A DNA stretch of 64,000 nucleotides from an uncultured Pelagimonas sp. (GTDB taxonomy: Bacteria; Pseudomonadota; Alphaproteobacteria; Rhodobacterales; Rhodobacteraceae). Positions 48,951 through 55,873 of the stretch are shown here, one piece after another. The stretch spans positions 1-64,000 of the forward strand of contig NZ_CANMKO010000003.1 of the NCBI RefSeq assembly GCF_947498515.1, given 5' to 3'. Made by a program: the position numbers and the translations under genes. The notes below the pieces were generated by a model. It searched no databases. It had not been told where the DNA came from and was given only the letters and a program-made list of their open reading frames with translations. Every line of letters begins with the position of its first letter. Position 1 is the stretch's first letter.

Positions 48951-49313
48951 TTAGGCGTTGGCTTCGCGGATTTTGTCAGCCGCTTCCTTGTTATAGGCAA
49001 GGCCATTGTCATCCAGAAGCGTGTCCAGCTCACCAGACAGAGCCATCTCAGTAATGATGTCGCAACCGCCAACAAATTCACCTTTGACATAGAGCTGGGG
49101 AATAGTCGGCCAGTCGGAATAGTCTTTGATGCCCTGACGGATGTCTTCGTCGGCGAGAACGTTCACATCGGTATATTCCAGACCCATGTAGTTCAAAACA
49201 CCGGCGACACGGCTGGAAAAGCCACACTGCGGCATATCCTTGGTGCCCTTCATATAAAGAACAACGTCATTGGCTTTGACGGTTTCATCAATTCTGGCTT
49301 TTGCATCAGTCAT
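48951..49313 (-). CDS. grxD: Monothiol glutaredoxin, Grx4/GrxD family
   Basis: 120 residues. The active site is CGFS ([20 protein letters not shown]), followed by [19 protein letters not shown] for glutathione binding. It carries or transfers [2Fe-2S] clusters and pairs with BolA proteins. GAGGAAAA lies a few bases before the ATG at 49313. bolA is nearby upstream, separated by a 48-codon gene that overlaps this start. Confidence 0.95.
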   Translation of the reverse strand: MTDAKARIDETVKANDVVLYMKGTKDMPQCGFSSRVAGVLNYMGLEYTDVNVLADEDIRQGIKDYSDWPTIPQLYVKGEFVGGCDIITEMALSGELDTLLDDNGLAYNKEAADKIREANA

Positions 49314-49452
49314 CTTGGTTTTCCTCTTCAAGTCGCCTTTGGCGATCCTTGCGAATATAGGGCATTATGGATCCGTAGGTGATAACCCCGACAATCGCCA
49401 AACTGGCCAGAACCGGCCAAACACTATCGAGATAAGTCATCACGCTGGACAT
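49306..49452 (-). CDS. 48-residue membrane protein between bolA and grxD
   Basis: The frame begins [20 protein letters not shown], has one helix (about 10-28) and a charged tail ([15 protein letters not shown]). It lies only four bases after the bolA stop and its own stop overlaps the grxD start by eight bases, so the three genes look translationally linked. The grxD ribosome site lies inside its last codons. No family name known to me; likely an inner-membrane protein with a cytoplasmic basic-acidic tail. Confidence 0.65.
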   Translation of the reverse strand: MSSVMTYLDSVWPVLASLAIVGVITYGSIMPYIRKDRQRRLEEENQDD

Positions 49453-49456
49453 CGGA

Positions 49457-49693
49457 TTATTCCGGGGCTTTGGTGGTTAGGGCCAGCGCGTGCAATTCAC
49501 CGGCTGCGCCATCCATCTTGCCCTTGAGCGCGGCATAAACGGCACGCTGTTGCTGAACACGGTTTTTGCCACGAAAGCTTTCGTCGACGACCATGGCAGA
49601 CATATGAACACCGTCTTCGCCAGCAACCTGAATTTCCGCATCAGGAAAGCTTTCGCGCAGCAGGTCTTCGATTTCTTGGGCATGCATCGGCAT
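49457..49693 (-). CDS. bolA: BolA-family protein
   Basis: 78 residues. The class II KH-like BolA fold is shown by IEDLLRESFPDAEIQVAGED and the HMSAMVVDESFRGKNRVQQQ segment. BolA proteins bind glutaredoxin-bridged [2Fe-2S] clusters or DNA. GGAGG lies about ten bases before the ATG at 49693; another ATG two codons further in is also possible. Its nearness to grxD fits a BolA-Grx complex. Confidence 0.9.
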   Translation of the reverse strand: MPMHAQEIEDLLRESFPDAEIQVAGEDGVHMSAMVVDESFRGKNRVQQQRAVYAALKGKMDGAAGELHALALTTKAPE

Positions 49694-49813
49694 TGAGCAT
49701 GGGCCTCCGGTTTGTTTCGCTTTCCTGACAGAAGTAGTGCGATGTGCCCCGATGCGCAAGGCGCACAAGGGGCGGGGCCGCCCTCAATTGGTCGCGGATT
49801 GCGACGTGGCCGT

Positions 49814-50608
49814 TTAAATGTCGAGCTCAACCCAGACCGGAACATGGTCAGAAGGCTTTTCACGGCCGCGAATGGCGCTGTCAATCTTGCACTCAACAAG
49901 CATGTCCGCAGCCTGAGGTGTCAAAAGGAAATGGTCGATACGGATGCCATTGTTGCGCTGCCAAGCGCCGGCTTGATAATCCCAAAAACTATAGTGCTCT
50001 GGTCCTTGGGTGCGGGCGCGGAATGCCTCGGTAAAGCCAAGGTTCAGGATGCGACGAAAGGCGGTGAGGGTTTCGGGGCGAAACAAGGCGTCCTCGGTCC
50101 AATCTTGCGGGCGGGCGGCGTCTTCGGATTGAGGGATGACATTATAGTCCCCGGCCATAAGCGCGGGCATTTCATCATCCAGCAACTGTTGGGCCCGCGC
50201 CTCAAGGCGTTTCATCCAGTTCAACTTGTAATCATATTTTGGACCGGGGCAGGGGTTGCCGTTGGGCAAATACAATCCGCAAAGCCGGATCGCCTCGCGT
50301 TCACCCATAACCGTGGCTTCGATCCAGCGGGCTTGTTCGTCTGATTCGTCATCTTCGTTAAGGTTGGGAAGGCCGCGGGTGACGTCCTCTAGCGGCAGTT
50401 TGCTCAGAATCGCAACACCGTTGAAGCTCTTCTGCCCATGGGTTTCCACATTATAACCGCGATCTTCAAACTCTTGACGCGGAAACGCTTCATCAACTGA
50501 CTTGATTTCCTGCAGCAGTGCCACATCTGGCTGCGCGTCGTCCAGCCAATCGAGAAGCGCGGGAAGCCGCGCCTTGATACCATTGATGTTAAACGTGGCG
50601 ATTTTCAT
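49814..50608 (-). CDS. xth: Exodeoxyribonuclease III
   Basis: 264 residues. MKIATFNINGIKARLPALLD, Glu34 in LLQEIKS, AGDYNVIPQSEDAARPQDW and the C-terminal EKPSDHVPVWVEL give the complete Mg-dependent AP-endonuclease/exonuclease set. It repairs abasic sites. The start is unambiguous and lies next to the AT-rich region described below. Confidence 0.95.
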   Translation of the reverse strand: MKIATFNINGIKARLPALLDWLDDAQPDVALLQEIKSVDEAFPRQEFEDRGYNVETHGQKSFNGVAILSKLPLEDVTRGLPNLNEDDESDEQARWIEATVMGEREAIRLCGLYLPNGNPCPGPKYDYKLNWMKRLEARAQQLLDDEMPALMAGDYNVIPQSEDAARPQDWTEDALFRPETLTAFRRILNLGFTEAFRARTQGPEHYSFWDYQAGAWQRNNGIRIDHFLLTPQAADMLVECKIDSAIRGREKPSDHVPVWVELDI

Positions 50609-50721
50609 GCGCGCTCTCCCTTTGTCTTTCTATCGCTGAAAGCGGGGGGCGGGTGCAAGGAATCAATGCGATTCGGAACCTGTAAAATTTGCAAATAAGT
50701 GTTGCATTGCAAAGTTTATAC

Positions 50722-50730
50722 TTATCCACA
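50722..50730 (+). promoter_or_regulatory. DnaA box, perfect
   Basis: TTATCCACA, identical to the strong E. coli consensus box. Confidence 0.65.
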
Positions 50731-50743
50731 AGAAAAGCAAAAA

Positions 50744-50752
50744 TGTGGACAA
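50744..50752 (-). promoter_or_regulatory. DnaA box, one mismatch
   Basis: TGTGGACAA, read on the minus strand as TTGTCCACA, differing at one position from the consensus. Confidence 0.45.
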
Positions 50753-50796
50753 CTTTTATAAATGTTTTCTGAGAGTTAGCTGAAAGGCGAAGCTCA

Positions 50797-50805
50797 TGTG
50801 GATAA
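50797..50805 (-). promoter_or_regulatory. DnaA box, perfect, inverted
   Basis: TGTGGATAA, read on the minus strand as TTATCCACA. It points toward the first box, 66 bases away. Confidence 0.65.
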
Positions 50806-50909
50806 CTGATTTTGAGCACAACCTTAACGGGAATTAACTATTATGCAAACGCGGTAAGGTGGCAGCTTTGGGGGGCAAAAACACGCAACTCTCAAAACGG
50901 AGAATTCCA

Positions 50910-51509
50910 ATGTCAGCTCAACACAAGCACATGATTTCTGAACAAACTGTTTCCAAAGCTGAAACAAGTGCGTTTACCGGCGATGCAACTGAGATGTTTA
51001 CGTCTTGGTCTGGCCCTGCGGATGGTCACATTGATGCCGGCGACGCGGTCGAGATGTTCACATCCTGGTCCGGTCCTGCGGCGGGCAACACCGATTCCGG
51101 TGACGCCGTCGAAATGTTCACATCCTGGTCCGGCCCAACAGCAGGCAACACAGACGCAGGTGACGCCGTTGAAATGTTCACGTCTTGGAGCGGTCCTGCA
51201 AGCGGAAACACAGATGCCGGTGACAACGTAGAGATGTTTACCTCGTGGTCTGGCCCATCCGCAGGCAACACAGACGCCGGCGATGCGGTTGAAATGTTTA
51301 CGTCTTGGAGCGGTCCGGCAGACGGCAACACCGAAGCGGGTGACAATGTTGAGATGTTCACATCTTGGTCCGGCCCTGCTGGCGGCAATTCCGATGCCGG
51401 TGACAGCGTTGAAATGTTCACGTCCTGGAGCGGCCCCGTTGGTGACAGCACCGAAGCCGGTGACAATGTCGAAGCGTTCACATCCTGGTCCGGCCCGGTC
51501 ACTGCCTAA
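50910..51509 (+). CDS. Tandem-repeat peptide protein with nine FTSWSGP units (possible multi-core precursor)
   Basis: 199 residues. A 23-residue head (MSAQHKHMISEQTVSK, then AETSAFT) is followed by nine 20-residue repeats of consensus GDAVEMFTSWSGPAAGNTDA; the ninth is cut to 16 residues. The core FTSWSGP is invariant in all nine, and Met precedes it in eight. The repeats contain no Cys, Lys or Arg and are acidic; there is no Sec signal or membrane segment. CGGAGA lies eight bases before the ATG. The gene is followed by an unknown 352-residue protein and an EamA exporter. A leader-like head, repeated short cores and an exporter recall multi-core precursors of ribosomally made modified peptides, but no known modifying enzyme is present. 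A structural repeat protein is the main alternative. Confidence 0.8.
   Translation: MSAQHKHMISEQTVSKAETSAFTGDATEMFTSWSGPADGHIDAGDAVEMFTSWSGPAAGNTDSGDAVEMFTSWSGPTAGNTDAGDAVEMFTSWSGPASGNTDAGDNVEMFTSWSGPSAGNTDAGDAVEMFTSWSGPADGNTEAGDNVEMFTSWSGPAGGNSDAGDSVEMFTSWSGPVGDSTEAGDNVEAFTSWSGPVTA
50979..51506 (+). repeat. Array of nine 60-bp direct repeats
   Basis: Units start at 50979, 51039, 51099, 51159, 51219, 51279, 51339, 51399 and 51459 with an exact 60-bp period and no indels. Units 4-9 also show a 120-bp pattern: units 4, 6 and 8 share GTTGAAATG and an AGC serine, while units 5, 7 and 9 share GDNV. Confidence 0.92.
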
Positions 51510-51584
51510 TCTCTAGGCCAAAGGCTTCAGAATCCGGGTAGGGCGTTTGCTGCTCTGCCTCTCAGAACAAGAGGAGTTCTTATC

Positions 51585-52643
51585 ATGACAAATGTCGTCG
51601 CGCTCAACGTACCGACCCGGATTCTGCCTCTGGAGGCGCGGGTTGCCGCGCTTCTGGGCTGCTTTTCCCAATCCCGCCGCATCGGAGAGGATGTGTTTTG
51701 GCTCAAGGAAAACGCGGAACTTTTGAATATTCTGGAATGCACCGGCCAACCGGTGTCCTCCCAGTCCCTTCAGGTTTACGAAGGATTTTACGAACAGGCC
51801 GAAAAACGGCTGCAATTCTTCCCACAATATTACCGCTTTTTGCTGTCTCTTGCCCTAGACCTTGAGGATCTGGGAATGCCGGGAGACAAAGCACAACGTA
51901 TGGTGGATTTTGCCAAATCCGAACGCTTGCCCATGGCAGAGCTGTCCGATTTGCAACGTGCCGAGGCGCGCCGCCTGATGATTCGACGTGGGGTTGAATC
52001 GGTCAAAGATGCCGGTTTGGATGATAGATTGCGCAATTTTGCGGCAAGAACGCGTACTTTTACGCTTCCCAACAAGAAAGCTGCGTATGAATTGACACAT
52101 ATTTCATTCTACCTGAGCGAGTATGGTCGACGTGACCCGAAACTTAGCGTAGAAGGAAAGCTAAGCTTGCATTTCGCCGGACTGACCGCCTTTTTGGATC
52201 AAAACGCTGATTTGCTGGCCGAGGTTTGTATTGCTCTGCGCTATGCGAGTGTGGTTCCGCCCACAATTTGGACGGATTGGCTCGAGGGCGAAACAGTGGG
52301 ATTTGAGATCGACGAGGGGGACCATGTGCCGCTGAACGATGATTACCATGAGTTCCTCGTCTGCAACTGGCATCAAGCCGTTGCAGGGTCCTCGATCTTC
52401 CGCAAGTCATTTGGTGGCGGACGGATGCGTTTTGATCGCCATCAACGTCCAACTGCGTTGCGCGAAATCAGTCAGGTGATGTTGTCGCTTGATGATGCGC
52501 GCAGCACCGATTGGGAAGTCATGCGCCATCGTATGGCCCCGCAGCTTTCGCCAGAAGCCCGTGACGTTCTTGATATTGCTGCCGAAAGCAGTTCAGACTT
52601 TGGTGCTTTTTTCGAAGGGTTCGCCCGGGCAGGTCGGGCATGA
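51585..52643 (+). CDS. Uncharacterised protein encoded after the repeat-peptide gene
   Basis: 352 residues, cytoplasmic in appearance (no signal or membrane helix). It looks mainly helical. Conspicuous stretches are VFWLKENAELLNILECTGQ, FFPQYYRFLLSLALDLEDLG, ASVVPPTIWTDWLEGETVGF and FLVCNWHQAVAGSSIFRK. I recognise no catalytic motif: no P-loop, radical-SAM CxxxCxxC, YcaO or LanM features. It may correspond to a domain of unknown function. GAGGAG lies nine bases before the ATG, inside a small hairpin. It overlaps the exporter gene by four bases (ATGA). Position makes it the prime candidate for acting on, or folding, the repeat peptide. Confidence 0.75.
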   Translation: MTNVVALNVPTRILPLEARVAALLGCFSQSRRIGEDVFWLKENAELLNILECTGQPVSSQSLQVYEGFYEQAEKRLQFFPQYYRFLLSLALDLEDLGMPGDKAQRMVDFAKSERLPMAELSDLQRAEARRLMIRRGVESVKDAGLDDRLRNFAARTRTFTLPNKKAAYELTHISFYLSEYGRRDPKLSVEGKLSLHFAGLTAFLDQNADLLAEVCIALRYASVVPPTIWTDWLEGETVGFEIDEGDHVPLNDDYHEFLVCNWHQAVAGSSIFRKSFGGGRMRFDRHQRPTALREISQVMLSLDDARSTDWEVMRHRMAPQLSPEARDVLDIAAESSSDFGAFFEGFARAGRA

Positions 52644-53575
52644 AGGCGACAACACTCGGCGCTCTGTTGGTCATTGTATATACAGGTATGATGGCCGCCG
52701 CAGATGGGATCACCAAATTCATCGCTGGTGGCTATGAGGCCCCGCAACTCTTTGCCCTGTCCTCGGCGCTTGTGGTGTTGATGGCAGCGGGCGCGGCCCG
52801 AACAACCGGCGGTGGGACGTTGAAAATCAGCTCGATCAAGGCCATGGTCGCGCGGTCCGCACTAACCGTCATTGCCTCGCTGGCGTTTTTCAAAGCCTTC
52901 CTGCTCTTGCCTTTCGCAGACGTCTTTTTGTTCATTGGCCTGATGCCTTTGATCGCGGCGGCGATGTCTGGCCCGATGTTGGGCGAAAGCCCGCGCCCCT
53001 TGGCTTGGGTCGCCCTAAGCATAGGTGCCTGTGGCGTGTTTTTCCTGACCCCAGGCGGTGTGAGCGGTGCACAAGAGGGTCATGCCTGGGCGTTTCTAGC
53101 GGCGCTCACCGGAACGGCGTCGATGTTGCTGGCGCGGGTCATTGCCAAGGTGGAGCGCGCGCCCCTGGCGCAAGTGTTCTGGCCCAATTTGGCACTGATG
53201 GTTGCCATGGGCGTGGCTTTGCCCTTTGTCTGGCGGCCAATGACATTGGTCGATGCCGGTTGGATCATGGGCTATGCGGTGTTCTTGTTCGGCGCCCGCT
53301 ATGTGGTTGCGGAAGCATTGCGTTTGCTTCCGGCCTATGTGGCGACACCGCTGATGAACCTTCAATTTGTGTGGATGGTTGCCATCGGCATGGTGGCCTT
53401 CAACGAGTTCCCCGGAACCGGAACGATATTAGGTGTCATGCTGGTTATCGCATCGGGTCTTTGGCTGGTGGTCGAAGAAAGCCTGGTGCGTAGAAAACTC
53501 GCACTGCAAAACGCGTCGGAGCAATCCGGCGCGTCACCGTCTTTGGGTAAGGCACGAATTTACCCGGCTGAATAG
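52640..53575 (+). CDS. EamA/DMT-family transporter
   Basis: 311 residues with ten predicted membrane helices in two EamA repeats (MAAADGITKFIAGGYEAPQ start; LMPLIAAAMSGPMLGE closing the first repeat; FVWMVAIGMVAFNEFPG in the second). Members of the drug/metabolite superfamily export amino acids, nucleotides, riboflavin or similar small molecules from the cytoplasm. Coupling to the preceding gene by a four-base overlap suggests it exports, or imports, a product linked to the cassette. Confidence 0.88.
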   Translation: MKATTLGALLVIVYTGMMAAADGITKFIAGGYEAPQLFALSSALVVLMAAGAARTTGGGTLKISSIKAMVARSALTVIASLAFFKAFLLLPFADVFLFIGLMPLIAAAMSGPMLGESPRPLAWVALSIGACGVFFLTPGGVSGAQEGHAWAFLAALTGTASMLLARVIAKVERAPLAQVFWPNLALMVAMGVALPFVWRPMTLVDAGWIMGYAVFLFGARYVVAEALRLLPAYVATPLMNLQFVWMVAIGMVAFNEFPGTGTILGVMLVIASGLWLVVEESLVRRKLALQNASEQSGASPSLGKARIYPAE

Positions 53576-53589
53576 AAGTAAGGCGCTGA

Positions 53590-53913
53590 TTACATAGAGA
53601 AAGATGTGCCGCAGCCGCAAGAGCTGCTGGCATTTGGGTTTTCTATGGTAAAGCGCGCACCGATCAACTCGTCGCTGAAATCAATCGTCGCGCCGGCCAG
53701 AAATGGCAGCGATACAGGGTCAACAACGACCTTTTCGCCATCGGCCTCAAGGACAAGATCATCGCGAGCAGGCTCGTCCAGCTTAATCTCATACTGAAAT
53801 CCACTGCATCCGCCGCCCTCAACCGCGACCCGCAAGGCCATGCCGTCGCCTGCGGCACCGATCTCGGAGAGGCGCTCATAGGCGCGGGGGGTCACTACTG
53901 GTGGCAATTGCAT
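53590..53913 (-). CDS. A-type iron-sulfur cluster carrier (ErpA/IscA-like)
   Basis: 107 residues. The three conserved cysteines are present: EGGGCSGFQYEIKLD and the C-terminal SSCGCGTSFSM. Such proteins take clusters from a scaffold and insert them into targets. ErpA and IscA cannot be told apart reliably from this alone. It diverges from the dGTPase gene. Confidence 0.92.
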   Translation of the reverse strand: MQLPPVVTPRAYERLSEIGAAGDGMALRVAVEGGGCSGFQYEIKLDEPARDDLVLEADGEKVVVDPVSLPFLAGATIDFSDELIGARFTIENPNASSSCGCGTSFSM

Positions 53914-53989
53914 TGCAATCCTCGTGGTTTATCTCGGGCGTTGAATGCAATATATGGCGGCTTGGGACAAGCGACAAGGAGCGCCCGCC

Positions 53990-55171
53990 ATGCGCGCAAC
54001 ATTTGCCTGCGATCCAAATCGGGTCCGGGGACGTCTATATGCCGAGGAAGAGAGCGCTCATCGCTCATGTTTTCAACGGGATCGCGACCGGATTATCCAT
54101 TGTTCGGCCTTCCGCCGGTTGAAACATAAAACCCAAGTTTTTGTGGAACATGAGGGCGATTTTTATCGCACGCGCCTAACCCATTCGATCGAAGTGGCGC
54201 AAGTAGCGCGCACAATCGCCAATGCTTTGGACCTGAATACGGACCTTACCGAAGCCGTTGCCTTGGCTCACGATCTTGGGCACACGCCCTTTGGGCATAC
54301 CGGCGAAGATGCTTTGGCGCTTTTGATGGAACCCTATGGTGGCTTTGATCACAATGCCCAAACCTTGCGGATCGTAACCTCGCTCGAACGGCATTATGCC
54401 GAATTTGATGGGCTGAACCTGACATGGGACACGCTTGAGGGGATTGCCAAACACAACGGCCCGGTTGAAGGCGACATTCCCTATGCTTTGTCCGAATACA
54501 ACGCCTTGCACGATCTGGAGTTACATACTCATGCCAGTGCCGAAGCACAGGTTGCTGCATTGTCCGATGATGTTGCCTACAACAACCATGACTTGCATGA
54601 CGGCTTGCGGGCCGGGCTCTTTACAGAAGAGCAAATTATGGAATTGCCAATTGTTGCAGACGCTTATGGCGAGGTCGACGGAACCTTTCCGAACCTAGAT
54701 GCCTATCGGCGGCGCCACGAGGCCTTGCGCCGGGTATTTGGCGTCATGGTGACGGATGTTTTGACAGAATCTCGATCAAGATTACATGCGTCGGGGTGTA
54801 AAACTGCGCAGGACATTCGCGAATTGGGGCGACCTGTCATTGCCTTTTCTGATGGGATGTGGAGCAAGTTGAAAGAAATTCGGAAGTTTCTGTTTTCAAA
54901 CATGTATCGCGCGCCCTCTGTGATGGAGCAACGCCGTCGTGTGACCATTGCGCTGAATGATTTGTTTCCTGCCTTTATGGCGGATCCATCTATGCTTCCG
55001 GACCGTTGGCGCGGCGATACAGCAGCCATTGAGGATGAGACAAGCCGGGCCCGTTTGGTGGCTGATTACATCGCTGGTATGACTGATCGCTTTGCCTTGC
55101 AACAACATGCCGACTTGACGGGAACCCATGTTCTTGATCGTGATGGTCAAAGCGCTCTTCCCCCCGGTTAA
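53990..55171 (+). CDS. dgt: dGTP triphosphohydrolase-like HD protein
   Basis: 393 residues. DRDRIIHCSAFRRLKHKTQVF, the HD metal set (RLTHSIEVAQVART, then LAHDLGHTPFGHTGEDAL) and DDVAYNNHDLHDGL match the Dgt family, which removes triphosphate from dNTPs. AAGGAG with eight-base spacing favours the ATG at 53990; an ATG at 53945 adds 15 residues that do not look conserved. It belongs to the shorter alphaproteobacterial subtype, whose cellular substrate is less certain. Confidence 0.9.
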   Translation: MRATFACDPNRVRGRLYAEEESAHRSCFQRDRDRIIHCSAFRRLKHKTQVFVEHEGDFYRTRLTHSIEVAQVARTIANALDLNTDLTEAVALAHDLGHTPFGHTGEDALALLMEPYGGFDHNAQTLRIVTSLERHYAEFDGLNLTWDTLEGIAKHNGPVEGDIPYALSEYNALHDLELHTHASAEAQVAALSDDVAYNNHDLHDGLRAGLFTEEQIMELPIVADAYGEVDGTFPNLDAYRRRHEALRRVFGVMVTDVLTESRSRLHASGCKTAQDIRELGRPVIAFSDGMWSKLKEIRKFLFSNMYRAPSVMEQRRRVTIALNDLFPAFMADPSMLPDRWRGDTAAIEDETSRARLVADYIAGMTDRFALQQHADLTGTHVLDRDGQSALPPG

Positions 55172-55213
55172 CCTTTGTGTCACATACATCCAAATCAATT
55201 TGAGGTAGAGTGA

Positions 55214-55843
55214 GTGTTAGGGGTGTCACGCTTTCAAAACAAAGTGGCCGTGGTGGCTGGGGCCGAACACCCTTTGGGCGCGGCGCTTTGTACACGATTG
55301 GCGGGGTTTGGGGCGACGGTTGTTGCGATAGGCGTTGATGATTTGGCGCTGCGCGCCCTAGCAAGTCGACATCCCAGCAAGATCGAACCTTTGGCCATGC
55401 ATTCGGGGTGGCGTGACATCTTGCGGTTGCTCAAAGATGCTTGGGAAGAGCAGCCCGTTAACATTTATATAGATGTGTTGCCCTTGATGGAGGGAACGGC
55501 TCGGGGCCAACGGCCTGACACCTTTGCCCGGAGCACCGGCCTGACGGCGGCGCTCAAAGACGGCATGGTCGCCGGTCGCACTTTGGGCGTCATCACTATT
55601 CCTGAGCCAAAGGATAGCAAAGAAGATAGTACCAACCGCACAGGCTATGAAGCTTTGTTGCAGCGGTTTTCTACTGAAAACAAACCGGTTCGCATGCTGG
55701 GTGTTGGGCTGCCTCAACATAACCGAGATTGGACACGTGAGCAGCTTGTCTCGGCCACGGATACTATTTTGATGCTCTGTCATCCGGTGTCGCGTGGCGT
55801 CAAATCGGGGATGGTGATCGACTGGGCGCTTGAGCTGCGCTAA
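55214..55843 (+). CDS. SDR-like Rossmann-fold protein without catalytic motif
   Basis: 209 residues. VAVVAGAEHPLGAALCTRLAG resembles the cofactor loop of short-chain dehydrogenases (TGxxxGxG), and TREQLVSATDTILMLCHPVS resembles the C-terminal part. The usual YxxxK catalytic pair is missing; only TGYEALLQRF sits at that position. It may bind a nucleotide without oxidoreductase activity. The start is a GTG with GAGG eight bases upstream. It lies between dgt and the antiporter gene, on the same strand. Confidence 0.65.
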   Translation: MLGVSRFQNKVAVVAGAEHPLGAALCTRLAGFGATVVAIGVDDLALRALASRHPSKIEPLAMHSGWRDILRLLKDAWEEQPVNIYIDVLPLMEGTARGQRPDTFARSTGLTAALKDGMVAGRTLGVITIPEPKDSKEDSTNRTGYEALLQRFSTENKPVRMLGVGLPQHNRDWTREQLVSATDTILMLCHPVSRGVKSGMVIDWALELR

Positions 55844-55873
55844 GCATTAACGCGAACAACGACAGGGCAGAGC

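Larger units (their letters stand above)
50609..50909. other. AT-rich 301-bp intergenic region with DnaA boxes
   Basis: This gap between divergent xth and the repeat-peptide gene is far richer in A+T than its surroundings between about 50680 and 50850. It holds two perfect DnaA boxes, one near match and a TTAAC-N5-TTAAC direct repeat (50824-50838). The promoter of the repeat-peptide gene must lie here; TATTAT at 50839-50844 is a possible -10 but has no well-spaced -35. No small gene with a good ribosome site is visible. Confidence 0.7.

Noticed and set aside
50609-50909. Chromosomal replication origin
   Set aside because: Boxes and AT content fit, but origin-marker genes are absent and only three boxes are present; kept as a finding, not as an annotated origin.
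50979-51506. CRISPR-like array
   Set aside because: The 60-bp units are contiguous, in frame and without unique spacers; the array is protein-coding.
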